From positions 62,001 through 126,000 of the forward strand of contig JBAKBP010000206.1 of the NCBI GenBank assembly GCA_037953745.1: a DNA stretch of 64,000 nucleotides. The letters are read 5' to 3'. Shown here piece by piece: positions 52,061 to 62,349 of the stretch (position 1 is its first letter; each line of letters begins with the position of its first letter). Source of the DNA: Lithodes maja (Eukaryota; Arthropoda; Malacostraca; Decapoda; Lithodidae). The position numbers and the translations under genes are program-made. A model generated the notes under the pieces. That model worked only from the letters and a program-made list of their open reading frames with translations. It did not search any database and was not told the DNA's origin.

Positions 52061-52309
52061 AGAGTTACACAGATACTTAGACCACTCATACCTTGCGGTC
52101 CCAACTAGGTGGTCCGGCCTTAATACTAGTAGACAGGGACAGTTCAAAGTGGAAGAATAGGACAGTAAAGTAGAAAGTAGAGGGGAGAGAGAGAGAGGTT
52201 CAGATACACATAGCAGCACATTATAGATATATAGAAAGATTGAGATGGAGACAAGCATGCAAAGATTATATATATATGTATAATGTGAACAGAATAAATT
52301 TCCATTTGT

Positions 52310-52378
52310 GCGTGTAAAACACATTTGGCTACCCCCAAAATGGGGATTGGGCCTGAGCATATAGATAGATAGCGTGTA

Positions 52379-52385
<7 letters not shown>
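52310..52385 (+). mobile_element. 48-bp RTE-A 3' end insertion with target duplication
   Basis: GCGTGTAAAACACA (52310-52323) and GCGTGTAAAAACAC (52372-52385) flank a 48-bp segment that is only the last bases of RTE-A (GGCTACCCCCAAAATGGGG...GAGCATATAGATAG). This looks like an extreme 5' truncation during insertion. Confidence 0.8.

Positions 52386-52442
<57 letters not shown>
52381..52442. repeat. (CA)n microsatellite
   Basis: About 30 CA units directly after the duplication of the 48-bp insertion. Confidence 0.95.
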
Positions 52443-52443
<1 letters not shown>

Positions 52444-52471
52444 GCACATACACAAACACTCACACACACCG

Positions 52472-52530
52472 ATTATTATTATTATTTATATTTATTTATT
52501 TATTATTATTATTAATATTATCATTATTAT
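52472..52530. repeat. (ATT)n-rich tract
   Basis: Imperfect ATT/ATTT repeats next to the 5' end of RTE-B3; possibly the tail of another LINE or its target. Confidence 0.7.
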
Positions 52531-52717
52531 CCCCCTGGGGGTTAGGGAATAGAATATACCCCACGTGCCTTCTGCGCGTCGTAAGAGGCGACTAAAGAGG
52601 TTGGGTCGGTGGGCTTGCGACCCCCACCCGGAAAAAAATATCTAAGCAAAGAAAAACGAACGAACAGCCTCGGATGCGGACGGAACCAACGTTGACGAAC
52701 CACGACCGACTAAGGAC
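52531..52717 (+). other. RTE-B3 5' UTR
   Basis: GC-rich leader with GTCGTAAGAGGCGAC at 52578-52592, able to form a GTCG/CGAC hairpin, and CCCCCACCCGG. I recall the CGTAAGAGGCGACTAAA word from RTE-type leaders in arthropods. A structured or ribozyme-like role is possible but not shown. Confidence 0.5.
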
Positions 52718-52902
52718 ATGCCTTCGGACATTCTGAGAATGGTTACATGGAATGTTAGTGGCATGAATGATGGCACAAAAGAGAGAGAGGTTCTGGAAGT
52801 GTTAGTGAATGCCAGGCTGGATGTATGTGGAATGACAGAGACCAAATGGAAAGGTTCAGATGTGAGAGAGTGGGAGTGTGGAATGGGTGTGTGTACAAAG
52901 GA
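52718..52902 (+). pseudogene. RTE-B3 endonuclease, N-terminal part
   Basis: MPSDILRMVTWNVSGMNDGT is the start of an APE-type endonuclease, followed by DVCGMTETKWKG with the catalytic Glu, up to GMGVCTKEYKGV where the CR1-like LINE is inserted. Met 52718 opens the frame after the leader. Confidence 0.82.
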
Positions 52903-54505
52903 GTACAAAGGAGTACAAAGGAAATCAAGCAACAACAGTTCTAGTGACCCTTCTAGGCTGCTTGTCCTCCAAAACACTGAGGATCAAGTGTCCAAACAGT
53001 GGTTTAGAGTGGGTAAGGGAACATTGGAAAGGGAACTACTGCCCTAGAACTAATGTCCGTGGCAGGATTAGGAAGTTAGTAGGGGACAGATGGGTTAGTA
53101 ACTGAGGGGGGTATACAATAAAGTTATTCATTTACAAACGCAGTCAGTCGCGGGTTTGATGCGAGATATTTGTCTAAGCGGAGTTTAAATGAATCAACGG
53201 TGATGCAGTCTATAACGTCTCGGGGAAGCCCATTCCACAAGTTGACAACTCGATTGAAGAAGAAATTCTTAGATTCGTGTGAGTTAAAAGATTTACCAAT
53301 AATTTTGCAACCGTTTCCCCGCGTGTAATTAGATTGGTCGATAGTGAAGTACTTACTACAGTTCATATTGTCGATGCCTTTGATGATTTTGAACACTTGA
53401 ATTAAGTCGCCTCTTAATCTGCGCTGGGTTAAAGGAAATAGATTTAATTCTCTAAGACGCTCTTCGTATGGTTTGTTCTTTAGGCTAGGTATCATTTTGG
53501 TAACTCTACGTTGAACTCGTTCTAGCTTGTTTATATCTTTTTGGTAATAAGGGCACCAGGATTGAACGCAGTATTCCAGAAGAGGGCGGACTAAGGAATT
53601 GTAAAGGGTTAGGATAACATCTTTGGATTTATGCTCAAATGACCTGCCTATAAAGCCAATTATTTTGTTTGCCTTCTTAACAACTTCTGAACATTGTTGA
53701 CTCGGTTTTAGGTTACTCGATATTGTTACTCCCAGATCGGTTTCTTTGTTTACATTCTTAAGCTGAGTGCCATTCATCGAATAGTTTGCTTTCTCATTTA
53801 GGTATCCGATATGTAGTACTTTACATTTATCCGCATTGAAACTCATTTGCCAAATTTGGGCCCAACATGACAATTTATCTAGATTGTGTTGCATATCGTC
53901 AACTTGTTCTTTTGAGAGTACGCTATTTGCAATTTTTGTATCGTCAGCAAATTTCGAGACTGTACAGGTGAGACCCTCATCTATGTCGTTGATGTAAATT
54001 AGAAAGAGAATTGGTCCAAGTACCGATCCCTGGGGTACCCCACTACTTACATTGGTCCATTTAGATGCCTTACCGTTTATGACAACTCTTTGCTTTCTGT
54101 CGCTGAGCCAATTTTCTATCCATTTCAACACACCGTCTTGTATTCCATGCGCTTTTAGTTTTAGCAGTAATCGTTTGTGGGGAACTTTGTCAAAGGCCTT
54201 TTGAAAATCAAGGTATATAATATCTACAGCTTTACTCTCATCGTAGAGGTTGAAGATATCGTGGAAGAAGTCTAAGAGGTTTGTTAAACAGGAACGTTTT
54301 TTACGAAAGCCGTGTTGAGTATCTTTAAGTAAGTTATTTGCCTCTAAGTGATTTACGAGTCTGTCTCTTATGACCGTTTCTAGCATTTTACATACAATTG
54401 AGGTTAAGCTAATTGGACGATAGTTACTGGGTAGGGATTTGCTGCCTTTTTTGAATATCAGTGTTACGTTGGCTAGCTTCCACTGATCAGGCATAGTCCC
54501 AGACT
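52903..54505 (-). mobile_element. CR1-like LINE inserted in RTE-B3
   Basis: A 5'-truncated minus-strand LINE: ORF 53124-54494, 3' UTR of ~200 bp with AATAACTTTATTG, and a terminal (TCCTTTGTAC)3 in element sense at 52893-52922. The last repeat overlaps the host endonuclease sequence, so the tail and target cannot be fully separated. No clear duplication on the other side. Confidence 0.8.
53124..54494 (-). CDS. CR1-like reverse transcriptase, uninterrupted
   Basis: 456 codons from MPDQWKLANVTLIFKKG to the stop. Motifs: NYRPISLTSIVCKMLE, DIIYLDFQKAFDKVPHKRLL, SSGVPQGSVLGPILFLIYIN, active site KFADDTKIANS, SFNADKCKVLHIG, LGVTISSNLKPSQ, VQRRVTKMIPSL, YEERLRELNLFPLTQRRLRG and FFFNRVVNLWNGLP. This is a typical CR1/jockey-group RT and C-terminus. 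The upstream endonuclease is missing by truncation. Few or no lesions, so the insertion into RTE-B3 is comparatively young. Confidence 0.9.
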   Translation of the reverse strand: MPDQWKLANVTLIFKKGSKSLPSNYRPISLTSIVCKMLETVIRDRLVNHLEANNLLKDTQHGFRKKRSCLTNLLDFFHDIFNLYDESKAVDIIYLDFQKAFDKVPHKRLLLKLKAHGIQDGVLKWIENWLSDRKQRVVINGKASKWTNVSSGVPQGSVLGPILFLIYINDIDEGLTCTVSKFADDTKIANSVLSKEQVDDMQHNLDKLSCWAQIWQMSFNADKCKVLHIGYLNEKANYSMNGTQLKNVNKETDLGVTISSNLKPSQQCSEVVKKANKIIGFIGRSFEHKSKDVILTLYNSLVRPLLEYCVQSWCPYYQKDINKLERVQRRVTKMIPSLKNKPYEERLRELNLFPLTQRRLRGDLIQVFKIIKGIDNMNCSKYFTIDQSNYTRGNGCKIIGKSFNSHESKNFFFNRVVNLWNGLPRDVIDCITVDSFKLRLDKYLASNPRLTAFVNE

Positions 54506-55800
54506 AAGTGAAGGAACAGCGAGAGAAGGTGCATGTTTGTTTGTAAGTAGCAAATGGAAGGAATGTGTAAGAGAGTATGGGTCTGTGGGTTCAAGGATTG
54601 TGTGGGTGAGAATGAAAGTAGGCATACATACGTGGGTGATTGTATGCGTGTATGCCCCGACAGAGGATATACTTGAAAGAAAGAAAGAGGAGTTCTGGAT
54701 GAATGTGGAGGCGTGCCTGGAGAAGTTTGACAAAACGAAAGAATATTTCTGATTGGGGATATGAATGGTAAGGTGGGTGATAGGAAAGTTGAGGGAGTGG
54801 TGGGAGGGTGGGGGTACCATCAGAGGTGAATGGGAATAGTAGTGCACTTGTGGACGTATGTGTGGGGAGGAGGCTGTGGATAGCCAACACCTTCTTCCGA
54901 CACAGAATGATCCACAGGTACACGTGGAAACGGATGTTGACGATGAAGGATAAGACAGTGGTGGAACGAAAGTCATTGATTGATTATGTATGTGTGGATG
55001 AAGAAATCTGTGATGGATCCTAGGGTGTATAGGGGTATTGGAGGGGGTCTGTCTGATCATTATGTAGTGGTAGCTAAGGTTAGGATACAAAAGAAGTGGG
55101 TGAGGAGAGCTGGAGGGAGGCGAGAGGAGGGTGGAATGGTGAGGAGGGTGGAGAGGTTGCAGGAGGAGGAAGTCAGGGAGGAGTACAGGAGAGCAGTGGA
55201 AAGACGACTAGGTGGGTTCGACCTGGAAGTTATGGAGGAAGTGGAGGAGATGAGCAAGGTGTTTAAGGATGAGATCTGTGCAGCATGTGAGGAGGTGTGT
55301 GGAGTGAGGAGAAGAGGGAGGGGAGTGAAAGGTACAGCATGGTGGACAGAAGAGGTAAGAATAGCTGTTGAAGAAAAGAAGAAAGCATATAGAGAGTGGT
55401 TGGGTAGTAGAGGGAATGAAGATTCCGAGAGACAGAAACGAGCGAGGTACGTGGAGAGTAAGAGGGTGGTGAAGAGAGTAGTGAAGGAAAGTAAGAGAAG
55501 AGTAGATGAGGAATTTGGAAGGAATCTGAGTGTAAAATGGAGGGAGAGTAAGAAACTGTTCTGGAAAGAAGTCAAGAAAGTTAGGGAAGGTAGCAAGGGA
55601 AACAGTAAGGGTGTGAAAGATAAGAATGGGAGAATGCTAGCCGAGAAGCAAGAGAGAGTCGAAAGATGGAGGGAGTACTTCAGTGAGTTGCTAAATGTAA
55701 GGAATGAAGAGCCAGCAAACATAGCTGGGATATGGTATGGGAGGGAGAAGAGAAGTAGTGGAGGAGGAGGTGGGGATCAGGAGGTCAGAAGTGTGGGAAG
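54506..55800 (+). pseudogene. RTE-B3 endonuclease C-terminal part and linker
   Basis: It resumes with FVSSKWKECVREYGS and VIVCVYAPTE (endonuclease middle, 54537-54752), then a new frame SALVDVCVGRRLWIANTFFR (54808-55023), then GGGLSDHYVVVAKVRI (54980 onward), the terminal SDHY motif of APE-type endonucleases. A long Lys/Glu/Arg-rich linker follows, with WWTEEVRIAVEEKKKAYREW and ERVERWREYFSELLN just before RT. At least three frameshifts. Confidence 0.82.
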
Positions 55801-57321
55801 CCATGAAAAGAGTGAAGTTGGGGAAAGCACCAGGAACAGATGGAGTGTGTGGGGAAATGTTGAGGTATGGTGGTGAGATAGTGATAGAATGGGTATGGAA
55901 AATGTGCAAACTAGCATGGGAGAAGGGGAGTGCACCCGATGACTGGAAGACTGGCATAATAGTCCCCCTATATAAGGGCAAAGGGGAAAGAGGAGTGTGT
56001 GGTAACCACCGAGGAATATGTCTTCTAAGCGTAGTAGGGAAGGTATACAGTAGGGTAGTGATTGAGAGAGTGAGAGTGAGAACGGAGAAATGGATAGGCG
56101 ACGAGCAGGGAGGTTTTAGGAAGGGAAGAGGATGTGTAGATCAGATTTTTACCCTGAATTGTGTTGTGGAGAAGTATCTGGAGAAGAAAAAAAAGGTGTA
56201 TGTTGCCTTTATGGACTTGGAGAAGGCCTATGACAGAGTGGATAGAGAAGGTTTGTGGAAAGTACTTAGAATATACGGAGTAGAGGGCAAGTTGCTGAAA
56301 GCAGTGAAGAGCATGTATGAGGGTGCAAAGGCGGCAGTACGTGTGGAGAGTGAGCAGAGCGAGTTCTTTGACCTGAATGTTGATTTGAAACAGGGGTGTG
56401 TGATGTCCCCGTGGTTGTTTACTGTATTATATGGATGGAGTCATGAAAGAAATACTATTAAGAGCAGTGGATGTTGGTGTATCGCTGAAAAGGGAGGGAA
56501 TTGAGTGGAAGCTACCTATACTGCTGTTTGCGGATGATACAGTTCTGATGAGTGATAATGAATGGGAGTTGCAGGGTCTGGTAAATGAGTTTGGAACAGT
56601 GTGCGAAAAACGGAATTTGAAGGTAAATGCGGGGAAGAGCAAGGTTATGGTCTTCGAAAGGGGTGAAGTCACAGAGTGTGAGGTGAAGCTGAACGGTCAG
56701 GCTATGGAGATCGTCAACTCTTTTAAGTATCTGGGCAGTGTGTTGAGTAAAGATGGGACTATGGATGAAGAAGTGCGGAAGAGGGTACAACAGGGGAAGA
56801 GGGTTGTAGGAACGCTAAAAGCAGTAACAAGAAATAGGGTGGTCAGTATGGAAGTGAAGAAGTCCTTGCATGGCAGTGTGGTAATCCCGACACTGACTTA
56901 CGGAAGCGAAGCATGGACGTTGGTTGAGAGACTCAGACCAAGAGTGAGAGCAGTGGAAATGAATTACTTAAGGAGTGCGTGCGGAGTTACATGGAGGGAT
57001 AGACAGACTAATGAGGAAGTAAGAAGGAGGTGTGGTGTGGAGGTAGATGTGCTGGAAAGTGTGAAAAGGAACAACTTGAGATGGTTCGGCCATATGGAAC
57101 GTATGGAAAGCGAGAGAATGACTAAGAGGATGTACGAGAGCGAGGTGGAGGGACAGAGAGGGAGAGGTAGACCGAATGAGAGGTGGAAGGATGGAGTGAG
57201 GAAGTACATGAACGAGGGCGGTGCTGGTTGGGGGGAGGGGCGTCGACTGACTGGGGACAGAGGTGCATGGGGGCGGTTCGTTCGTGGCCACCCCTTCGGG
57301 GATCACGGCGTCAGGCAATAG
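55737..57321 (+). pseudogene. RTE-B3 reverse transcriptase, one frameshift
   Basis: RT starts in the 55737-56504 frame (KLGKAPGTDGVCGEML, AFMDLEKAYDRVDREGLW, LKQGCVMSPWLF). One extra T near 56427, compared with RTE-B1, shifts the frame; the active site FADDTVLMSD and the C-terminus (YGSEAWTL, WFGHMERM, GHPFGDHGVRQ) follow in 56431-57321. The frame upstream (54980-55876) overlaps after another indel near 55790. Confidence 0.88.
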
Positions 57322-57330
57322 ATAGATAGA

Positions 57331-57494
57331 GATATTATTACATCTTAGGCAATGGTAATAAAACATAAATATTTAAAGCACTGCATAATTCTGAGCAAAA
57401 AAAAAAAAAAAAACAAAATCCATTATTGGCCTATCAGCAGTAGTCGAAAAACTCCTTTCCACAATTACCAAAAGGTCAAACGTTTACTGAGGAT
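57331..57494. other. Non-coding spacer
   Basis: It holds an A-run at about 57398-57413. No gene. Confidence 0.6.
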
Positions 57495-57775
57495 ATATTT
57501 AGGGGAAGCTGTTGGTTTTTCGAGTCCTCCTCCTCCCTCATGTTTAGCACCATTAGTTTTCAGATTATAAGGCGTTCCGACAATGAGTTTGGCTATCTTA
57601 ACACTTTCGTCCCATTTCCTTGTCAATATTAAGTCTTTTCGTGTCATTTAGATGTCGATTTTTTCCTGGCGAGCGATAGTAAGCCTGTATTGTAAAAGGA
57701 ATCGGCCTTGGGCCGAGAAATGTTCTTACCGAAAAATTTACACATTTATGTCGAAGGGGGGTCTTGTGTAAAGCA
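57495..57775 (-). mobile_element. MITE-1g, degenerate
   Basis: Shares CATGTTTAGCACCATTAGTT, TTTCCTGGCGAGCGATAGTA and GGCCTTGGGCCGAGAAATG with the family. Terminal TTAA is not preserved. Confidence 0.6.
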
Positions 57776-58490
57776 GTCATTCCAGACACAATATTTGGCG
57801 CTCTGGTGTCCCGTAGCTACCATGGGGCTGACCAGTGTGTGGATCCTGGGGCTGACATGTGACTAGCGATGTATATAGCTCCAACTTCCTTCTAGCCCGA
57901 AATTCGAAAGTGGTGAATTAATAAAGTCTGGTGGAATGATAATGTTGGCTGTACGGTGGTGATGGACGGGGTGATTGACAGGTGTAGGGGTAGAAGAGAC
58001 GGGGGGGGGGGGGGGCATATGGACAGACAGACAGCCACACCTACTATAATCCTAATAACAGAATACATGGGAGAGAAAGTGGTGCGTGATGCGAGTGTTA
58101 TATATCTTGGGTGCTGTGAGAGAGAGAGAGAGAGATTAGAGTACAGTGCTTATATACACAATATAAAAGATATACTGTATATAGGAAGAGATCACTTCCC
58201 ACTGTATTATTGAAATCTCTAAGACCAATTTTAGCATCTTTGATTGGCTTGTGTAAAAGATATAGTAAAATATTATCAATGTACAGTATTTTGATGGCAC
58301 TATTTTATTGAATTTGTTTTCCAGCATTAACAACTCTTATTAAATTCGTATCCTATTGCAAAATACAGTGGAATTCTGTAACTACCACTTTGTTTATACA
58401 GTATATTGCACGTATTCACAATATACTGAGTGTGTGAATATACTGTATATATATACTGTATACTGTATATATGTACACGGGGGGGGGGGG
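57776..58490. other. Non-coding with G runs and TATACTGTATA words
   Basis: G run at 58002-58014 and another at 58479-58494, (GA)n near 58120. No gene recognised. Confidence 0.6.
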
Positions 58491-58539
58491 GGGGATAATT
58501 ATCATAAAGTTTTAATTATCACCCAGAAGTTATTGAGCT

Positions 58540-58686
58540 ATGTCGATGGACAAAATTGAAGCTCGCAGCGTGATTAAGTTCCCGCATTTGAAGGGTTACT
58601 CGTACAGTGCCCGGAAAATCCATGATGAAATGAAGCCTGTCTATGCCCTATGGTGATGATTGCCCGTCATATGACACTGTTGTGAG
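58540..58686 (+). pseudogene. Mariner-like transposase N-terminus, left copy
   Basis: MSMDKIEARSVIKFPHLKG then SARKIHDEMKPVYA, the first helix-turn-helix region of a mariner-type transposase. A 1-base shift near 58650 changes frame to GDDCPSYDTVVRRKS, the next conserved segment. It stops at the inverted copy; no catalytic DDD region. Confidence 0.7.
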
Positions 58687-58689
58687 GCG

Positions 58690-58780
58690 GAAAAGCCTTC
58701 ATTTCATCATGGATTTTCCGGGCACTGTAACCCTTCAAATGCAGGACCTTAATCATGCTGCAAGCCTCAATTTGTTCCAT
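58690..58780 (-). pseudogene. Mariner-like transposase N-terminus, inverted right copy
   Basis: In minus sense it reads MEQIEACSMIKVLHLKG then YSARKIHDEMKA, homologous to the left copy with changes. The match to the left copy is broken only by a few substitutions and a 6-bp difference. Confidence 0.7.
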
Positions 58781-58944
58781 CTTGCAGGTTACTGACATCT
58801 AGCGCCACCTATAAAGAAAGTAAACAAACTTAGGAGAACATTTTTGCACCATCATGCGCATAAGGACCAGTCATTACACTGACAAAATTTCATCGACATA
58901 GCTCAATAACTTTCGGGTGATAATTAAAACTTTACGATATCCCC

Positions 58945-58946
58945 TC

Positions 58947-58987
<41 letters not shown>

Positions 58988-59842
58988 TATATATATATAT
59001 ATTATAGGTGTGTGTGTGTGTGTGGTGTGTGTGTGTGTGCGCGTGTGCGTGTTTTTGCGTGCACTTGGTCACAATCCCCCCCAAAAAAAAACACGAAATG
59101 GAGGAATTTAATCAGTAACTTTCAACTTTTCGTCTCTCCCCTCCGGTCAGCCAATAAGAAGACAGATTAGTACTAAGTCTGTGTTTTTATTGGCTGTTGG
59201 CGCACCAAGCGTAAGCCAATGACGTACCAGAGTCTCGTCTCGTCCCATACATATCACCTTAAACGTTTTATGCCGTGCGTTGTGACAGGTAATGGTGTTT
59301 ATGTCCTGATGTTTGGATTATAATGAACGTTTGTGAGTGCTTCGATGATTGCCAGGTTGTAAAATATATGTGATAGATAATACAAGAAGCTTTTGTGTGT
59401 GCTCAAAGGATTGCCAGACTGCATACGGTACTTTCCTAATGTTTAGAATATAACTAATATAATATAATGAGCATTTATGATTGGTTGTATTATTATTATT
59501 ATTATTATTATTTGTATTATAATGTTTATATTATATTTATTATCATTTTTATTTATTAGTAATATTATATACAGTATATACAGCATATACCGGTGTATAT
59601 ATATATATATATATACACTGTATATATATATACGGTATATATATATATATATAAACTAGGGTCTTGTTTAACCACTGCATTATTTGAGAAAGTTTGTCTC
59701 CCTTTTACCTGGCTCAGTAAACGATTACATTTGACTTAGGAAGGAATTTGGAAAGTGAGAGGGTTAATTAGAATACTGTTTTTCTTTTTATTCATAAAGG
59801 GCCTTCTAAAGCTGAGAAACGCGCCCCAGCTCTGAAAGATTT
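58945..59842. other. Microsatellite-rich non-coding stretch
   Basis: (TA)n at 58951-59002, (GT)n at 59009-59050, (ATT)n at 59488-59512, (TA)n at 59597-59652. No gene supported; short ORFs here are low complexity. Confidence 0.8.
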
Positions 59843-60433
59843 TTAACCCATTCAGTACCGGTGCCGTCCTTTCATCATATTAGGACAACTATTGGGCAAT
59901 TTTAATAAGCTTTCGAAGGACCTCTAGCCATTTAAGGGGGGTGACTTGCTTTTTTCTCTTTATCTCCTTTTCTCTCTTTCTCTGGCTTGTATCCATTCGG
60001 TCCCATTCAGCCAACTATTTTAAGATGTTTATCCCCATCTAGGTGTCGATTTCTTCCTGGCGAGCGATAGCGAGCCAGCATTATATGAAGAAATCCGGCT
60101 TCGCCGGAGACATTTTTCTATCGAAAAATTTAAAAATTTAGCCTGCTGTCAAACAAAAATAAAAAATATGCTGGCTCGCTACCGCTCACCAGTAAAAAAT
60201 TGACACCTGGATGGGGATAAACGTCTTAATACAGTAGGCTGAATGGGGCCAAATGGATACAAGCCAGAGAAAGATAGAAAAGGACAGAACAAAAACAGGT
60301 CACCCCCCTTAAAGGCTACAAAGTACCTCATATAATTATTTCAGCTACCACAGATCCTTCCTAAGCTGAATAAAATTATTTAATAGTTGCCAAAATATGA
60401 TGAAAAGAACATCACCGGTACTGAATGGGTTAA
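59843..60433 (+). mobile_element. MITE-2c, split by MITE-1h
   Basis: Starts TTAACCCATTCAGTACCGG and ends CCGGTACTGAATGGGTTAA. Removing 59932-60312 leaves ~210 bp, the size of MITE-2a. Internal AAATTATTTAATAGTTGCC matches the family. Confidence 0.85.
59932..60312 (+). mobile_element. MITE-1h, 381 bp, inserted in MITE-2c
   Basis: TTAAGGGGGGTGACTTGC at the left, CAGGTCACCCCCCTTAA at the right, near-identical to MITE-1e throughout. TTAA at both ends is the target duplication. Confidence 0.9.
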
Positions 60434-61498
60434 TTAAAAGAACATCACCGGTACTGAATGGGTTAATTAAAAGACCATCACCGGTACTGAATGGGTTAAT
60501 TAAAAGAACATCACCGGTACTGAATGGGTTAATTAAAAGACCATCACCGGTACTGAATGGGTTAAATAAAAGAACATCACCGGTACTGAATGGGTTAATT
60601 AAAAGAACATCACCGGTACTGAATGGGTTAAATAAAAGAACATCACCGGTACTGAATGGGTTAATTAAAAGACCATCACCGGTACTGAATGGGTTAAATA
60701 AAAGAACATCACCGGTACTGAATGGGTTAATTAAAAGAACATCACCGGCACTGAATGGGTTAATTAAAAGACCATCACCGGTACTGAATGGGTTAATTAA
60801 AAGAACATCACCGGTACTGCATGGGTTAATTAAAAGAACATCACCGGTACTGAATGGGTTAATTAAAAGACCATCACCGGTACTGAATGGGTTAATTAAA
60901 AGAACATCACCGGTACTGAATGGGTTAATTAAAAGACCATCACCGGTACTGAATGGGTTAAATAAAAGAACATCACCGGTACTGAATGGGTTAATTAAAA
61001 GAACATCACCGGTACTGAATGGGTTAATTAAAAGACCATCACCGGTACTGAATGGGTTAATTAAAAGAACATCACCGGTACTGAATGGGTTAATTAAAAG
61101 ACCATCACCGGTACTGAATGGGTTAAATAAAAGAACATCACCGGTACTGAATGGGTTAATTAAAAGACCATCACCGGTACTGAATGGGTTAATTAAAAGA
61201 ACATCACCGGTACTGAATGGGTTAATTAAAAGACCATCACCGGTACTGAATGGGTTAAATAAAAGAACATCACCGGTACTGAATGGGTTAATTAAAAGAA
61301 CATCACCGGTACTGAATGGGTTAATTAAAAGACCATCACCGGTACTGAATGGGTTAATTAAAAGAACATCACCGGTACTGAATGGGTTAATTAAAAGACC
61401 ATCACCGGTACTGAATGGGTTAAATAAAAGAACATCACCGGTACTGAATGGGTTAATTAAAAGAACATCACCGGTACTGAATGGGTTAATTAAAAGCT
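60401..61498. repeat. 33-bp minisatellite, 33 units, derived from the MITE-2c end
   Basis: The unit is the last ~30 bases of MITE-2c (AGAACATCACCGGTACTGAA then TGGGTTAA) plus TTA. Three unit types differ at two positions (AAC/ACC; TTAATT/TTAAAT) and often follow in blocks of five (165 bp). Because 33 is a multiple of 3, both strands are open (LIKRTSPVLNG on plus, LLINPFSTGDV on minus); this is not evidence of a protein. Confidence 0.95.
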
Positions 61499-61602
61499 TA
61501 TGGAACAATTAGCCTGCTGAACCTAATGAATGACTCCAAGTAATGACATCATATATGTCTATCTATATATTTATATAACTATTGTAGTACATATTATATC
61601 GA

Positions 61603-61669
<67 letters not shown>

Positions 61670-61956
61670 CCTAAAACAATGTACAATTTTAACTTCTTCC
61701 AATATCTAAAGTTTTTTAATACAACGTAGAGGTTTGAGGAAAACAAATATTTGACAACATACTAACGAAAAACAACCACTGAGAAAGGTGACAAAATAGT
61801 GAAAAATAGTGAAGATAAATAAAATATACCCAATATATATACTTGTTTAATCCAATATTGATAAAAATAAATATATGAAAAAATCTGAAGAAAAATGGTC
61901 GATACTGGATTTTATAAATATGATCGAAGAATACTTTGAGAAAAGTAAAACTATTT
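61499..61956. other. Non-coding with (GT)n
   Basis: (GT)n at 61604-61668. The rest is AT-rich with no gene. Confidence 0.7.
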
Positions 61957-61977
61957 CTCTATCTATCTATCTATCTA

Positions 61978-62349
61978 TATGCTCTGGCCCAATCCCCATT
62001 TTGGGGGTAGCCGACTCAAGACAGAGCAAGAACAGGGAAAACACAAAAACAACATAAAACAAAAAATAAACACAGATAAAAAGCACAAACTCACACATCC
62101 AGGTCACCCAGGAGAAGACCCAGAGACCAGGGTTACCAAGGTCGCTCCAGCACTCCCCCAGCCCCTGACCACCCGGAGAGGTTCCGATCTCGGCAGGCAG
62201 ACATGCAGCGGAGCCAAAGCCACAAGCCCTCCCACCACACTTCCAGGCACACCCTTCATATTAATCGTCCCCCCGGGCCAGGCGCCTGATGGACTATTAT
62301 CTAGTCGAACTTGCGCCCGACCCCTTACTCCAAATGACCACGTGTTCAC
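61978..62349 (-). other. RTE-A2 3' UTR
   Basis: It matches 14427-14800 of RTE-A1 with few differences, ending CCCAATCCCCATTTTGGGGG (plus sense) next to the tail. A stop-free frame in its upstream part is shared by both copies. Confidence 0.7.

Larger units (their letters stand above)
52531..57330 (+). mobile_element. RTE-B3: near full-length LINE split by a CR1-like LINE
   Basis: It begins CCCCCTGGGGGTTAGGG and includes a 5' UTR (52531-52717), endonuclease, linker and RT, ending with an (ATAG)n tail at about 57318-57329. Without the inserted LINE (about 52903-54505) it would be ~3.2 kb, the usual size of RTE elements. A target duplication is not certain (ATATTAT occurs on both sides). Confidence 0.85.
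58491..58944. mobile_element. Mariner-derived foldback element
   Basis: Terminal inverted repeats of ~55 bp: left GTTTTAATTATCACCCAGAA and GAGCTATGTCGATG, mirrored at 58890-58944. Inside, two N-terminal mariner-like transposase fragments face each other. Confidence 0.75.

Noticed and set aside
60345..61512. Long ORFs on both strands with 11-residue repeats
   Set aside because: Consequence of a stop-free 33-bp unit (multiple of 3). The array derives from a MITE end, and both strands are equally open.
62104..62349. 81-codon ORF shared by RTE-A1 (14427-14672) and RTE-A2
   Set aside because: It starts right at the pol stop in the 3' UTR of two near-identical copies; no domain. Kept as 3' UTR.
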